64,000 nucleotides of DNA from Enterobacter ludwigii (lineage in GTDB: Bacteria; Pseudomonadota; Gammaproteobacteria; Enterobacterales; Enterobacteriaceae). Of the stretch, positions 27,068 through 37,000 are shown piece by piece. The stretch is taken from NCBI GenBank assembly GCA_900068845.1, contig CEFQ01000005.1, forward strand, positions 490,474 to 554,473, given 5' to 3'. The first letter of the stretch is position 1. Every line of letters starts with the position of its first letter. The translations under genes were made by a program, and so were the position numbers. The notes beneath the pieces are model-generated. The model did no database searches. It saw only the letters and a program-made list of their open reading frames with translations, and was not told the origin of the DNA.

Positions 27068-27790
27068 TTAGCGCGCCCCCGATAATCGGGCACGCAGGCG
27101 TTTGATCGCCTGACTGTGCAGTTGACTGACGCGGGATTCCCCCACTTCCAGCACCGCGCCAATCTCCTTCAGGTTCAGTTCTTCCTGGTAGTACAGTGTG
27201 AGCACGAGTTTTTCACGTTCAGGCAACGCCTCAATCGCTTCAATTACGCGGTCACGTAGGTTTCCTTCCAATAACTGATGAAGCGGGTTGGCTTCCTCGT
27301 GCCCCTCCGTCACCAGCTCCGCACTGTCGCCGTGTTCTTCCCGATACTCGTCGTAGGAGAAGAGTTGGCTGTTATTGGTATCGAGCAGAATCTGCCGATA
27401 CTCCTCGAGCGAAACATTCAGTCGTTCAGCCACTTCCTGCTCAGTAGCCGAGCGCCCCAACGCTTGTTCTACCTGATGCATGGCACCCGCGACTTCGCGC
27501 GCATTTCTGCGCACGCTGCGTGGCGCCCAGTCGCGACTGCGCAGCTCATCCAGCATCGCTCCCCGGATACGCTGCACAGCGTAGGTGGTAAAGGCGGTGC
27601 CCTGCAGCGCATCGTAGCGCTCCACGGCATTTAATAAGCCAATGCCACCGGCCTGCAGCAGATCGTCAAGCTCAACGCTGGCTGGCAAACGTACCTGCAA
27701 GCGCAGCGCTTCATGCCGCACCAGAGGAACGTAGCGCTGCCAGAGCGAATGTTTATCCATCACGCCATCGGCGGTATAGAGATCGTTCAC
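27068..27790 (-). CDS. fliA: FliA, flagellar sigma factor sigma-28
   Basis: A 240-residue sigma-28 nearly identical in layout to E. coli FliA: region 2 (LPASVELDDLLQAGGIGLLNAV, DELRSRDWAPRSVRRNAR) and region 4 helix-turn-helix (NLKEIGAVLEVGESRVSQLHSQAIKRL). It starts with GTG, as in E. coli. It directs transcription of late flagellar and chemotaxis genes from TAAAGTTT-N11-GCCGATAA promoters, several of which are visible in this window. A sigma-28-type promoter lies 25 bp upstream, consistent with autoregulation. Confidence 0.98.
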   Translation of the reverse strand: MNDLYTADGVMDKHSLWQRYVPLVRHEALRLQVRLPASVELDDLLQAGGIGLLNAVERYDALQGTAFTTYAVQRIRGAMLDELRSRDWAPRSVRRNAREVAGAMHQVEQALGRSATEQEVAERLNVSLEEYRQILLDTNNSQLFSYDEYREEHGDSAELVTEGHEEANPLHQLLEGNLRDRVIEAIEALPEREKLVLTLYYQEELNLKEIGAVLEVGESRVSQLHSQAIKRLRARLSGAR

Positions 27791-27814
27791 GGTGACTACC
27801 CTGCGTTAGTAAAG

Positions 27815-27841
27815 TTATCGGCATGATTATCCAATTCTGTA
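27815..27841 (-). promoter_or_regulatory. Sigma-28-type promoter of fliA
   Basis: On the minus strand TACAGAAT-N11-GCCGATAA: a perfect -10 and 5 of 8 matches in the -35. The correct 11-nt spacing and position 25 bp before the fliA GTG support a FliA-dependent promoter. Confidence 0.65.
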
Positions 27842-27898
27842 GGGGTTTTGATTGGCAGAATAGGCGGGCAAAAGCGAGGTTATTTCAAATTTGTTATG

Positions 27899-27923
27899 GA
27901 TGGCGGTGGATCGCACCGCCATC
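27899..27923 (-). terminator. Hairpin downstream of the HNH-like gene
   Basis: The perfect 10-bp stem GATGGCGGTG/CACCGCCATC with a 5-nt loop lies 11 bp after the HNH-like stop codon. The U-tract is weak, so it could also act as a processing hairpin. Confidence 0.5.
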
Positions 27924-27933
27924 TGCGCGAGCG

Positions 27934-28902
27934 CTAGCGCAAGTTACGCAGCCTTTTCCGCGTGCCAGGCGGCACCGCGTCCCATAATGCGCAAACTTTG
28001 CCCTCAAGTGCCTGATAAAAAGGGGTAATCAACGCTTCAGTTTCCAGCGCAGGATTAAACAGCACCTCACCGGTTTCCGCGTTAATGCTTATCATTTTGT
28101 TGATAAACAAGCGCTGCAGGTCGCTACGCAGGAATAAGCCGTTATCCGCACTGTTATCCGCCAGAAAACCCTCTTCATTCTCTTGCGTATCGATATAGCA
28201 GGCTTCCACCCACGGCCAGCTGTGACGTTCGGTCAACTGCGTGCCGGTGATGATGCAGGCACCGTAGCGCGCTTTGACCGCCGAGGTGAATTCCGCCTGG
28301 CTGGTGCGCTGCAATACTTTGGCTTTTACGCGTCGCCCAACTTCGGTGCCGGGCATCACACCGCTCGGTACTTTGTATTGTGGCGTGCTCAGCACCACGA
28401 GGAATTGGATCTTGCGTGACAGTGGGAAACAGGGATGCGCTTGCGCATCGAACAGTTGCCAATACTCATCCTCTTCCGTTTGACGCATCAGCACCAGCTT
28501 ATAGCCGCGGCTGCTCAGCAAATTCTGCGCGCTGGCCGAATTGGGATCGAGCATGGCGAAGACCTGGGTTTCGCCCACCACTTTCCAGCGCCCTTCTTTG
28601 CGCGCGGTATCGTCGCGACGGAAATAGAGAAACGCCTGCTGGTTCTTCAGATAATGTTCAAAGCGACGCAGATAGTTTTTGCGCTCGTTGTCATCCGAGA
28701 CAAACAGCAGATCCTCGATCGGGCTGTTGATCTCCTCCTGCGCGAACAGCGCGCGGATCACCAAATTGCGAAAGCTGGTCGACGGGCTCAGCAACCCGCG
28801 TGCAGTGAGCTCTTTCTCGTCGGGATGTTGCTGCGTGTAGCGCAGGGCAATCTCTTCGAAGGTCAGTAGCTCACCCGGTAACAAGTCATAATTGAAGCGC
28901 AT
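27934..28902 (-). CDS. Degenerate HNH_2-type endonuclease-like protein
   Basis: A 322-residue protein. The N-terminal two thirds are unassigned. The C-terminal domain has the layout of HNH_2 (McrA-like) domains: RYGACIITG with Cys216, VEACYID at 234-240, DNGLFLRSDLQRLF at 253-266. In active members the middle block reads EAAHI and the last has DLHxLFD; here the histidines are Tyr236 and Gln263, so nuclease activity is probably lost. The start at 28902 follows GGGG by five bases; a GTG two codons earlier is also open. It sits between fliA and uhpT, unlike E. coli. Function unknown; DNA-binding is possible. Confidence 0.7.
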   Translation of the reverse strand: MRFNYDLLPGELLTFEEIALRYTQQHPDEKELTARGLLSPSTSFRNLVIRALFAQEEINSPIEDLLFVSDDNERKNYLRRFEHYLKNQQAFLYFRRDDTARKEGRWKVVGETQVFAMLDPNSASAQNLLSSRGYKLVLMRQTEEDEYWQLFDAQAHPCFPLSRKIQFLVVLSTPQYKVPSGVMPGTEVGRRVKAKVLQRTSQAEFTSAVKARYGACIITGTQLTERHSWPWVEACYIDTQENEEGFLADNSADNGLFLRSDLQRLFINKMISINAETGEVLFNPALETEALITPFYQALEGKVCALWDAVPPGTRKRLRNLR

Positions 28903-29081
28903 AGACACCCCAGAAACGGAAAAATGTGGTTCAAAAAATGGGAATGGTTCTGAAGGGAGTTATCGGCAAGGTGGCAGCGGACTGTAACAGGTTGGTTACT
29001 TTTCTGTGGATGTAGGGTGTCAGCTAAAATCGTCCTTTCCCCCGCGCATAAATTTGTTTTAGGTCAGCAGGATTAACGTAT

Positions 29082-29108
29082 AAAAAAGCCCCGGCGGAAA
29101 ACCGGGGC
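29082..29108 (-). terminator. Rho-independent terminator of uhpT
   Basis: Stem GCCCCGG/CCGGGGC with loop CGGAAAA, followed on the minus strand by TTTTTTA. It lies next to the uhpT stop codon. Confidence 0.9.
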
Positions 29109-29114
29109 GCACGA

Positions 29115-30506
29115 TTATGCCGCTTTGAGCCGTTGCAGGCGTTTCTCGCGCCGAATTTTGCGCTCTTCAAACACCGCCACCATCGCCATCAACGCAATGC
29201 AGCCGATCGCGGCCGCATCCAGCGCCGCAAAGGTACCGGCCCAACCGGTTAAGCCAAAGATCGGCGTGCCATCCGCAATCATCCCTAAGCCTAACTTCGC
29301 GAAACTGTCACCAATCAGGTAAGCAAAGGTGCCTTTGATGCCATCGGCAGCGCCAATGGCTTTTTTCGGCACAAAGCCCACGGCTGCCACGCCAATCAGG
29401 AGTTGTGGACCAAACACCAGGAAACCCAACGCAAACAGCGAGGCCAGATAAACATATTGATTGCTGGCATGTTGATAGATACCGATCGTGGCGATAATCA
29501 ACGCCAGTGCCACGCACGCCACCAGCGCGCGACGGCCATTGGCCAAATCCGACAACCAGCCCCACAGCAGCGTGCCGACTAACGCACCGACTTCAAACAG
29601 CGTGAAGCCCTGGATTGCCACCTCTTTCGACAGTTTTAACTCCTGATAGGCATACACCGTCGACCACTGATCGATGCCAATTCGCACCACGTACAGGAAG
29701 ATGTTGGCGAAGCACAGCAGCCAAATCACTTTATTTTTCAGCACGTATTCGACAAAGATCTGCCACTTGGTCATCGCCTGATCTTCGGTTTCTTGGTCTT
29801 CTTCACTGATCTCTTCACCAAACAGCTCTTCGGCTTTGCCCAGACCGTAGGATTCTGGAGAATCGCTGCCGTAGCGCAGACCGATAAAGCCCACCACCAG
29901 CGCGATAAGTGAAGGGAAAACAAACATGCCGACCACATGACCATCGAACAGGTAATTAGCACCAAACAGCGCCACACCGGCTGCGCCCGCGCCGCCCAGG
30001 TTATGCGAAATATTCCACATGCCCAGATAACTGCCACGTTTCCGGCGCGGCGTCCATTTGGTGATGGTTGAGTAGCTACAGGAGCCGCCGGTACTTTGGA
30101 AGAATCCGCTGAGCGCATAAAACGCGATCATCATGAACAGACTCACCGAACCCGCGCCCATGCTGGCGCTGAAGCCCAGCATGCAGATTGCCGAGAGGAT
30201 CAGCATAAACGGCAGGAACTGCTTGGTGTTTTTGCCATCGGCGTAATAGGAAACCAGGGTTTTACCGACGCCGTAGGTGATAGAGAAGCCGAGCCCAATC
30301 ATCCCCAGCTGCGTCATGCTGAGTCCGTAGGTGGTGATCATATCGTTCTGCGCAATGTTGAAGTTTTTGCGGATCAGATACATGGTCAGATAGCCGATAA
30401 AGACCACCAGATAGGACTGCATAAAGGGTTTGAACCACATCTTGCGCCGCTCTTCGAGCGACAGATTCAGGGTCGGCTTGCGCACCTGATTTAAGAAAGC
30501 CAGCAT
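29115..30506 (-). CDS. uhpT: UhpT, hexose-6-phosphate:phosphate antiporter
   Basis: A 463-residue MFS organophosphate antiporter, almost colinear with E. coli UhpT from [15 protein letters not shown] through [64 protein letters not shown] to the [11 protein letters not shown] tail. The start at 30506 has AGGAG upstream and matches E. coli; the frame is open 13 codons further. It is last in the canonical uhpABCT order and separated from uhpC by a 137-bp gap with its own promoter, where UhpA is expected to act. This is also the entry route of fosfomycin. Confidence 0.97.
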   Translation of the reverse strand: MLAFLNQVRKPTLNLSLEERRKMWFKPFMQSYLVVFIGYLTMYLIRKNFNIAQNDMITTYGLSMTQLGMIGLGFSITYGVGKTLVSYYADGKNTKQFLPFMLILSAICMLGFSASMGAGSVSLFMMIAFYALSGFFQSTGGSCSYSTITKWTPRRKRGSYLGMWNISHNLGGAGAAGVALFGANYLFDGHVVGMFVFPSLIALVVGFIGLRYGSDSPESYGLGKAEELFGEEISEEDQETEDQAMTKWQIFVEYVLKNKVIWLLCFANIFLYVVRIGIDQWSTVYAYQELKLSKEVAIQGFTLFEVGALVGTLLWGWLSDLANGRRALVACVALALIIATIGIYQHASNQYVYLASLFALGFLVFGPQLLIGVAAVGFVPKKAIGAADGIKGTFAYLIGDSFAKLGLGMIADGTPIFGLTGWAGTFAALDAAAIGCIALMAMVAVFEERKIRREKRLQRLKAA

Positions 30507-30543
30507 GGAGTGCTCCTGATTAATGACCTGCGTGATGGCAGGC

Positions 30544-30549
30544 ATTGTA
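30544..30549 (-). promoter_or_regulatory. Candidate -10 box of uhpT
   Basis: TACAAT on the minus strand, 38 bp upstream of the uhpT start. No good -35 is seen, as expected for a promoter that depends on UhpA. Weak, motif-only call. Confidence 0.35.
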
Positions 30550-30643
30550 AAAATCAGCAGCGGTTTCAGCCTGAGACAACTGCCCGGCGCAACCGGGAAA
30601 ATTTCTTAGTTTTGTCGATGTAAGCGCAAAAAGCGGGGATGCA

Positions 30644-31975
30644 TCACACTTCCTCGCGCTGACGCGGCGTTTGGGCATGCAGGAACGGCAGCAGCAGCAA
30701 GGCCGAAATCCCCGCGGCGCAGGCGATGACCGCGAAGAAGCCGCTCCAGTGCCAGACATCGATCACCCGCGCCAATGGCCAGCCGGACAGCGACGCGCCC
30801 AGATAGGCAAACAGGCCAACGAAACCGGTCGCCGCGCCCGCCGCATCTTTGTGCGAACACTCCGCCGCCGCCATGCCGATCAACATTTGGGGGCCAAAAA
30901 CAAAAAAGCCGATGGTAAAGAAACACGCAGCCTGCAGCACGTAACTGGCAAAGGGCATCAGCCACAGCGATCCCACCGAGAGCAAAATGCCGGCGGCAAA
31001 GATCAGGTTCATCGGTCCGCGATTGCCGTTGAACAATTTATCCGATCCCCATCCCGCCACCAACGCGCCGCCGAAGCCGCCGAGTTCAAACATGGTGACC
31101 GCCGAGTTAGCCGTCACCAGATTCACCCCCAGCGTCTCGGACATGTAGAGATTGCCCCAGTCATTGATGGCGGCTCGCACCACGTACACCAGCACGTAGC
31201 ACAGAGATAGCAGCCAGATGTAAGGGTTAAGCAGCACATATTTAGCGAGGATCTCTTTATGACTTAGCCCCGCGCCCTCTTGCTGCTGGGCGATCTCCAG
31301 CGCATCGTGGCGCCAGTCCCCCACCGGCGGTAAACCCACGGTTTGCGGACGATCGCGCAGCCGCCAGCACAGAAAAATGCCGGCAACGATCGCCAATCCG
31401 CCCGCAATCATCATGCCGGCGCGCCAGCCATAATGCAGCGCGGCGGCCCCGACGATCATCGGGATCAGCGCACCGCCAACATTTTGCGCCGTATTCCACA
31501 GCGCCCACCAGCCGCCGCGTTCGGTGCGCGAAAACCAGCTGGTCAGCAGGCGCGCACACACCGGCGATCCCCATCCCTGGAAAAACGCATTCAGCACCCA
31601 CAGCAGCGCGAACGCCCACAGCGAGGTCGAGAAGCCAAACAGGATATTGACCACGCCCGTCGCCATCAGCCCAATGCCCATGAAGTAGCGCGCATCGGAA
31701 CGATCGCTGACGATGCCCGAGAAAAACTTCGACAAGCCATAGGTGATGTAGAACAGCGTCGCTAACAGGCCGATGTCAGTGCGCGTCATCACGCCTGCGG
31801 CCAGAATTTCCGGTGACGCAGCGTTAAAGCTTTTACGGGTGAAATAAAACAGCGCGTAGCCGAGCCAGATGGTGATCATGATGTGCCGCCGCCAGTAGCG
31901 ATAGCGCGCATCAATGGTCGCGTTATCCTCGAGTGGCCGCGCGCTGGCGGGTGCCTGGAGAAATCTGAACATCAT
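30644..31975 (-). CDS. uhpC: UhpC, membrane sensor of external glucose-6-phosphate
   Basis: A 443-residue MFS protein of the organophosphate antiporter family that works as a receptor with UhpB. Conserved features are WLGYALFYFTRKSFNAA, the GLSKFFSGIVSDRSDARYFM loop, RGGWWALWNTAQNVGGALIP and FFVFGPQMLIGMAA. It is paralogous to UhpT. It lies 7 bp after uhpB, and the start may be at 31975 or the adjacent ATG at 31972. It senses extracellular glucose-6-phosphate and stimulates UhpB kinase activity. Confidence 0.95.
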   Translation of the reverse strand: MMFRFLQAPASARPLEDNATIDARYRYWRRHIMITIWLGYALFYFTRKSFNAASPEILAAGVMTRTDIGLLATLFYITYGLSKFFSGIVSDRSDARYFMGIGLMATGVVNILFGFSTSLWAFALLWVLNAFFQGWGSPVCARLLTSWFSRTERGGWWALWNTAQNVGGALIPMIVGAAALHYGWRAGMMIAGGLAIVAGIFLCWRLRDRPQTVGLPPVGDWRHDALEIAQQQEGAGLSHKEILAKYVLLNPYIWLLSLCYVLVYVVRAAINDWGNLYMSETLGVNLVTANSAVTMFELGGFGGALVAGWGSDKLFNGNRGPMNLIFAAGILLSVGSLWLMPFASYVLQAACFFTIGFFVFGPQMLIGMAAAECSHKDAAGAATGFVGLFAYLGASLSGWPLARVIDVWHWSGFFAVIACAAGISALLLLPFLHAQTPRQREEV

Positions 31976-31982
31976 CTTTTGC

Positions 31983-33479
31983 CTATTCCTTGCGCAACGG
32001 TAACGTGACGCTGACGCGGGTGCCGTGGGTGCAGGAGATCCCCAGCGCGCCGCCTAATGCCGTCACACGTTCGCGCATGCCAGCGAGACCAAAACCGTGT
32101 GGCGTGGATCCCACGGGCAAGCCGCAGCCATCGTCTTCAATCACTAACAACAACCGTTCGTCTTGCAAGACTCCTTGCAGCGTGACGGCGCGGGCGCTGG
32201 CGTGTTTCACCACATTGTTGAGCCCTTCCTGACAAACGCGGAACAGCGTGACGCGCTGTGCTTCACTCAGTCGCGCTTCGTCGATGTGCCAATCGAGATG
32301 GCTGACGATGCCATGCCCTTCCAGCTCCATTTCCCGCATCAGCGAACGAATAGCCTGCTCCAGCGAAAGATCGTCCAACTGCCGCGGACGCAAGCGCCCA
32401 AGCAGTCGACGCACGGAGTCGTAGATGCCGAGTGACAGTTGCTCAATCAACAGGCCGCTCTGCTTCACACCCCTTTCCGGACTGATGCGCTGCATGATCC
32501 CGGCCTGGGTGCGAATCGCGGTGATGGTTTGGCCGATATCATCGTGCAGTTCGCGCGCCACTTCGCGGCGTACGCTCTCTTCGGTCTCCAGCAAGCGTTC
32601 CGTCAGGCGGCGATTACGCAGCAACTCGGTTTGCAGCGACTGATTGAGTTCACGTAAACGCTGAATACCCGCGCCCAGCAGCAGCCCGGTGAGACTTTGC
32701 GCCAATAGTGAGAGCAGCAGATCGACCGCGTGATCGTGCCAGGTCTGGCTGGCGATCAGGGCGATAGCGTTCATTAAGGTAGCGATCAGCGCGCCCTGCC
32801 AGCCGTAATGCCACGCCAGCGCAATAATCGGCAGCGCCAGACAAAATGGTGTGAAGCGTGACAGTTCAGCGGGCAATCCAAGCTGCAACCACAAGCTGAC
32901 AATAAACAGCAGCACATAACCAAACAGATGACGCACGCGCCAGTTAACCGGCTGTCCAACCAGCGAAGGGCCGAGCGGCTGCCAGCGGGTGCTGGTGAGG
33001 TAGTGCCAAATCACCAGGCAGGTGGGCGCAATGGTCAGCGCGCCGGTCAGCGTCAGCAGCACCGCGTTTAACGCGGCGGGTTCAGCAAGCCATGGCAATG
33101 CCTGCAACAGCGCCGCGCACATCATCGCTCCGCCCTGCCACAGCAAGGTGTGCCAGTCGCGTTGATGACGATAACGGGAGATCAATGCCACCGGCAGCAG
33201 TGTTAATAAGCTACCGAACATCAGCAGCGGCAGATGCGCCAGCGCCACTTCGCGGGATAACCCATACAGCATCAACCACTCGGCACCGAGCAGCACCGGC
33301 CAGTAAGCGCGTGGACACTGCAACATCAAGCCGAGGCGCAAACCAAAGGGAAACAGCAGCACCGCCAGCTCAGGACGATCCGCCAGATGCAGGCTGATGC
33401 TCCACAGGCAAAACCACGCGGCGGAGAAGATACAAAAACTGGCGATGACGGCAATCAGCCGTGAAAAGAGTGGCTGCAT
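31983..33479 (-). CDS. uhpB: UhpB, membrane histidine kinase
   Basis: A 498-residue sensor kinase. The N-terminal half is an eight-helix MASE1-type membrane domain. The C-terminal half carries the HisKA_3 box with the phospho-acceptor histidine in [16 protein letters not shown], then an HATPase with [22 protein letters not shown] and [12 protein letters not shown]. The start codon overlaps the uhpA stop (TAATG). It phosphorylates UhpA when UhpC reports external hexose phosphate. Confidence 0.95.
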   Translation of the reverse strand: MQPLFSRLIAVIASFCIFSAAWFCLWSISLHLADRPELAVLLFPFGLRLGLMLQCPRAYWPVLLGAEWLMLYGLSREVALAHLPLLMFGSLLTLLPVALISRYRHQRDWHTLLWQGGAMMCAALLQALPWLAEPAALNAVLLTLTGALTIAPTCLVIWHYLTSTRWQPLGPSLVGQPVNWRVRHLFGYVLLFIVSLWLQLGLPAELSRFTPFCLALPIIALAWHYGWQGALIATLMNAIALIASQTWHDHAVDLLLSLLAQSLTGLLLGAGIQRLRELNQSLQTELLRNRRLTERLLETEESVRREVARELHDDIGQTITAIRTQAGIMQRISPERGVKQSGLLIEQLSLGIYDSVRRLLGRLRPRQLDDLSLEQAIRSLMREMELEGHGIVSHLDWHIDEARLSEAQRVTLFRVCQEGLNNVVKHASARAVTLQGVLQDERLLLVIEDDGCGLPVGSTPHGFGLAGMRERVTALGGALGISCTHGTRVSVTLPLRKE

Positions 33480-34069
33480 TACCAGCCATCAAACATGCGG
33501 CGCGCCAGTTCAACGTCGTTGCTGACGTTGAGCTTTTCCAGCAAATTGGCGCGATGAACGTGAACGGTTTTTGGCGACAGACCGAGTTCAGCAGCGATCT
33601 CTTTTACCGCTAAACCTTGCGCCAGTTTTTCCGCCACCTGGCGTTCGCGTTTGGTGAGCGGATCCTGCCGGGCCGAGGCGAGCTTGATGGCAATATCCGG
33701 CGTTAGGTAGCAGCCGCCTTTGGCCACGGTATGCACTGCGGCGATAAGTTCATCGGGACTGCAACGTTTAGAAAGAAACCCGCGCGCGCCAGCATTGAGC
33801 GCCTGCTCCACCAGCGCCGGGCTGTCGTGCACCGATAGCATGATGGTCGCCATGCCTTTCGGCAGCTGGCTTAACAGTTCCAGCCCGGAGATGTCCGGCA
33901 TCGAGATATCGCAGATGCATACCTGCACGCCGCGCCCCGGCAACTGGGTGAGCGCGTCCCGCCCGGAACCGCATTCGGCGACAACCTGAAAATCCGGCTC
34001 CAGCCCCAGCAATTGAGCAAAACCCGAACGGACGATCACATGGTCGTCAATGAGCGCGATGGTGGTCAT
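33479..34069 (-). CDS. uhpA: UhpA, response regulator of uhpT
   Basis: A 196-residue NarL/FixJ-type regulator. The receiver domain has Asp8/Asp9 and the phospho-acceptor Asp54 (CICDISMPD). The C-terminal LuxR helix-turn-helix contains [45 protein letters not shown]. It activates uhpT transcription when phosphorylated by UhpB. First gene of uhpABCT, and it lies between uhpB and the terminator after fliB. Confidence 0.97.
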   Translation of the reverse strand: MTTIALIDDHVIVRSGFAQLLGLEPDFQVVAECGSGRDALTQLPGRGVQVCICDISMPDISGLELLSQLPKGMATIMLSVHDSPALVEQALNAGARGFLSKRCSPDELIAAVHTVAKGGCYLTPDIAIKLASARQDPLTKRERQVAEKLAQGLAVKEIAAELGLSPKTVHVHRANLLEKLNVSNDVELARRMFDGW

Positions 34070-34208
34070 GAGGTTTCCTGGCGGCGAAAAAACGCGCTTA
34101 CCTTAGCGATAAGCCGAAGAAGCTTCAAGCGGATTGCGTGGGGATGGCGGGTTTGGTTCACGCATTTAGCTGTGCATTCAAATATGCATATTATGAAAGT
34201 GCAGGTAT

Positions 34209-34230
34209 AAAAAAACCCGCCGAAGCGGGA
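34209..34230 (-). terminator. Rho-independent terminator of fliB
   Basis: CCCGC-CGAA-GCGGG stem-loop with a T-run on the minus strand (AAAAAAA on the plus strand at 34209-34215), 7 bp after the fliB stop. Confidence 0.9.
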
Positions 34231-34236
34231 TGTCAT

Positions 34237-35436
34237 TTATTTCAGTAGATAAAGCAACGAGATATCATCATTCACTTTAACTTTTTCAATTTCTGCAAAA
34301 AAAGCATCCGTAACTATTTTGCTATGCTTTGTGACTGAATGGAAACTATAAATGATATCCACAAAGTCATCCTCGTTGATTTCACCTTTTAACTCTGCAG
34401 TAGCCGATATTAATGATTTGAGCAAGAACCATTCTGCAGTGAGCAAATAAAGCCAGGACAGAGGTGTTCGACTAACACTATCAGGAAACTGCTCAGTATT
34501 AATTCGGTAAAGCATATAGTTATTGAACATGTATGGGCGTTTTTCAAGCCACGGCATGACAATAGTCGACCACGCTTTTTCTAAGCGTTCAATCGGCAGG
34601 TCAACATTATTACTGCTAATTTCATGCGTTTGTATATGAAGGAGTCTTTTAACAAACATCCTCAAGATCTGAATGCCACGTGTCGGTTTACGCGTTTCGA
34701 TATAAACCTGAAGACGTAATAATAATGACCACTGTAATTGTGCATCATTATTCAGGGACTCAATATTACCGGCAATCGAACCATTTTCAATTGAATCAAT
34801 CAAAGAAAAAAAATATTTTTCAAGTGCTTCTGAATTTCCTTTGTTATTTTCATTTTCTGAAAATATCAATAAAGCAGCAATAGCGTAAAGGCCTTGATTG
34901 ACGTTCAAACCACTGACTTTGATCAAATGCATTGACATCACATTCAGTAATTTATCCCACTGTCCAATTGCTCTGCAATTATTGTGCTTATTCTGAATGA
35001 TAACTTTATTATCAAGCAGCATTGCTTCGGATGAACTCAATAAAAGCCGGGCAGCTTCAGGACAAGAAAGCATCAATGTGTTGTTGACTTCAGTTTTAAA
35101 AAAATTACTGATTCGTGGATACGTTGAACACGTATGACTGAGTGCCGCAGAACCTAATGCGCTATGGATTTTGCAAAGTTTATCCCCATCCATAAACGAA
35201 CAGGTTTTTGAATCATTCAATTTCATTTTAGCCCATTTGTCATGGCTTTTTTTAGTGATTTCAATTGAATTGACCGCAATGTTTCTTATTTCAATTACTG
35301 GACTTTTAAGATATTGGTTGACTGTAGGTTTATCGAGGGTAATTTCCCATTCTTTGCAGCAGTGATCTCGGCAAGCACTACCAACGCATTTAAACTCAGT
35401 CGCAAAAATTGGTTCAACAACATTGATCTCTTTCAT
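34237..35436 (-). CDS. fliB: FliB, flagellin lysine N-methylase
   Basis: A 399-residue protein with the FliB cysteine pattern: Cys17, Cys22, Cys26 and Cys27 (FKCVGSACRDHCCKEW), then KTCSFMDGDKLCKIH, SHTCSTYPRI and LSCPEAARLL. These probably bind a metal or Fe-S cluster, as in YkgJ-like domains. FliB methylates surface lysines of flagellin in Salmonella, and its place directly downstream of fliC on the same strand supports the same role. The gene is clearly AT-rich, with Lys/Asn/Ile-heavy codon use unlike the GC-rich genes around it, a sign of lateral acquisition. Confidence 0.93.
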   Translation of the reverse strand: MKEINVVEPIFATEFKCVGSACRDHCCKEWEITLDKPTVNQYLKSPVIEIRNIAVNSIEITKKSHDKWAKMKLNDSKTCSFMDGDKLCKIHSALGSAALSHTCSTYPRISNFFKTEVNNTLMLSCPEAARLLLSSSEAMLLDNKVIIQNKHNNCRAIGQWDKLLNVMSMHLIKVSGLNVNQGLYAIAALLIFSENENNKGNSEALEKYFFSLIDSIENGSIAGNIESLNNDAQLQWSLLLRLQVYIETRKPTRGIQILRMFVKRLLHIQTHEISSNNVDLPIERLEKAWSTIVMPWLEKRPYMFNNYMLYRINTEQFPDSVSRTPLSWLYLLTAEWFLLKSLISATAELKGEINEDDFVDIIYSFHSVTKHSKIVTDAFFAEIEKVKVNDDISLLYLLK

Positions 35437-35563
35437 TTTCTTACCTTCAAATCTGGCTTAGCAAAAAATTTTAATTGCTCACTTCACGTGATAATAAAAT
35501 AAAAAAAAAGATTCTATTGCCCGATAAACATACGGAAAACTGTCTAAATTAGATTATTTGATA

Positions 35564-35590
35564 CAAAAAAACCCCGCCGAAGCGGGGTTT
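35564..35590 (-). terminator. Rho-independent terminator of fliC
   Basis: ACCCCGC-CGAA-GCGGGGT stem-loop with a long A-run on its left (T-run on the minus strand), 24 bp after the fliC stop codon. It separates flagellin from fliB. Confidence 0.92.
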
Positions 35591-35613
35591 GATAAGCAAG
35601 AAGCTTAGAGCGA

Positions 35614-36924
35614 TTAGCCCTGCAGCAGAGACAGAACCTGCTGTGGAACCTGGTTAGCTTTAGCCAACACTGAGTTACCCGCCTGCTGAATGATCTGTGC
35701 TTTAGACATGTTTGAAACTTCAGTTGCGTAGTCAGCATCCTGAATACGAGACTGTGCTTCAGACAGGTTAGTGGTGGTGTTGTTCAGGTTGGTGATAGCA
35801 GAGTCCAGACGGTTCTGCACCGCACCCAAGCTTGAACGGAAGGTATCTACTGATGCAATAGCTTTGTCCAGCAAGGCCAGAGGATCAGATGTTGCTGCAC
35901 CAGCAAATTCAGCCGTTGGCGTAGCCGTTGACAGTTCAACAGTAACTTTGTTGTCTGTACCAGTTTTAGTGTTGTCGTCATCCAGTGCGGTGCCAACAGT
36001 GGTGGCATAGTTTTTGCCCTGGAATGTAACATAACCTTTTGCATCACCAGCAGAATCAGCAGCTACTTTGATCAACTGGTCAGCCTGGGTTGCAGCAGTA
36101 GTCAGGCCATTGTCGGTATCAGTATATTCAACGTCAGCTTTGTTAAGGGTGACAGCGCCAGTGGTGTGATTGATTGACGCAGAGTAGAAATCGCTACCGC
36201 TCTGAACAACGAACTGATCAGTAGCTTTGCCGTCTTTATCCAGGGTGTTGTGTAGAGTCAGGCTAGAAGCACTTACTGTGCTGCCAGTCGCCTTAGTCAG
36301 GTCGGTCGCAGCAGCAGACAGGTCAGCAGCAACTGGCGGAGTACCCGCAGCATCGGTGATCTGAGTAATTGAATCACCTACTTTCAGTGCGTTACCCGAT
36401 ACAGAGAAGCCACTCAGGCCCAGAGTAGAAGAGTCAATTTTCTTCAGGTCGATTGAGATAGTTTCACCATCATTCGCGCCAACCTGAATTTTCATTGAAC
36501 CGTCTTTAGCCAGTACGTTCACGCCGTTGAACTGAGTCTGACCAGAAACACGGTCAATTTCAGACAAACGTGATTTGATTTCGTCCTGGATTGAAGACAG
36601 GTCAGAATCAGAGTTGGTACCGTTCTGTGCTTGTACGGTCAGTTCACGTACACGCTGCAAGTTGTTGTTGATTTCTGACAGTGCGCCTTCAGTAGTCTGC
36701 GCTGCAGAGATACCGTCGTTAGCGTTACGCGCTGCCTGAGTCAGGCCGTTGATGTTAGAGGTGAAGCGGTTGGCAATTGCCTGGCCCGCTGCGTCGTCTT
36801 TAGCGCTGTTAATACGAAGACCAGAAGACAGACGCTCGATAGAGGTAGACAGAGCAGACTGGTTCTTGTTGATGTTGTTCTGAGTGATCAGCGAGAGGCT
36901 GTTGGTATTAATGACTTGGGCCAT
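35614..36924 (-). CDS. fliC: FliC, flagellin
   Basis: A 436-residue flagellin. The N-terminal D0/D1 (MAQVINTNSLSLITQNNINK, LSSGLRINSAKDDAAGQAI, TEGALSEINNNLQRVRELTVQ) and C-terminal D1/D0 (SSLGAVQNRLDSAITNLNNTT, DYATEVSNMSKAQIIQQAGN, VPQQVLSLLQG) are conserved. The central variable domain (about residues 180-340) is Thr/Ala/Asp-rich and short compared with E. coli. The start at 36924 has AGGAAAATTATC in front and gives the canonical MAQVINTN; upstream in-frame codons are not used. The sigma-28 promoter is at 37001-37027. Flagellin is the likely target of FliB. Confidence 0.97.
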   Translation of the reverse strand: MAQVINTNSLSLITQNNINKNQSALSTSIERLSSGLRINSAKDDAAGQAIANRFTSNINGLTQAARNANDGISAAQTTEGALSEINNNLQRVRELTVQAQNGTNSDSDLSSIQDEIKSRLSEIDRVSGQTQFNGVNVLAKDGSMKIQVGANDGETISIDLKKIDSSTLGLSGFSVSGNALKVGDSITQITDAAGTPPVAADLSAAATDLTKATGSTVSASSLTLHNTLDKDGKATDQFVVQSGSDFYSASINHTTGAVTLNKADVEYTDTDNGLTTAATQADQLIKVAADSAGDAKGYVTFQGKNYATTVGTALDDDNTKTGTDNKVTVELSTATPTAEFAGAATSDPLALLDKAIASVDTFRSSLGAVQNRLDSAITNLNNTTTNLSEAQSRIQDADYATEVSNMSKAQIIQQAGNSVLAKANQVPQQVLSLLQG

Positions 36925-37000
36925 GATAATTTTCCTGTTAATCAAGTCTTTCGGTTAAGGTGTGGGCTTCAACCCGCCGGCTTCAGCGCCGTCAATGTTG

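Noticed and set aside
30583..30597. CCCGG-CGCAA-CCGGG as terminator of uhpC
   Set aside because: Only five base pairs and no T-run on the minus strand; could be part of the UhpA target instead.
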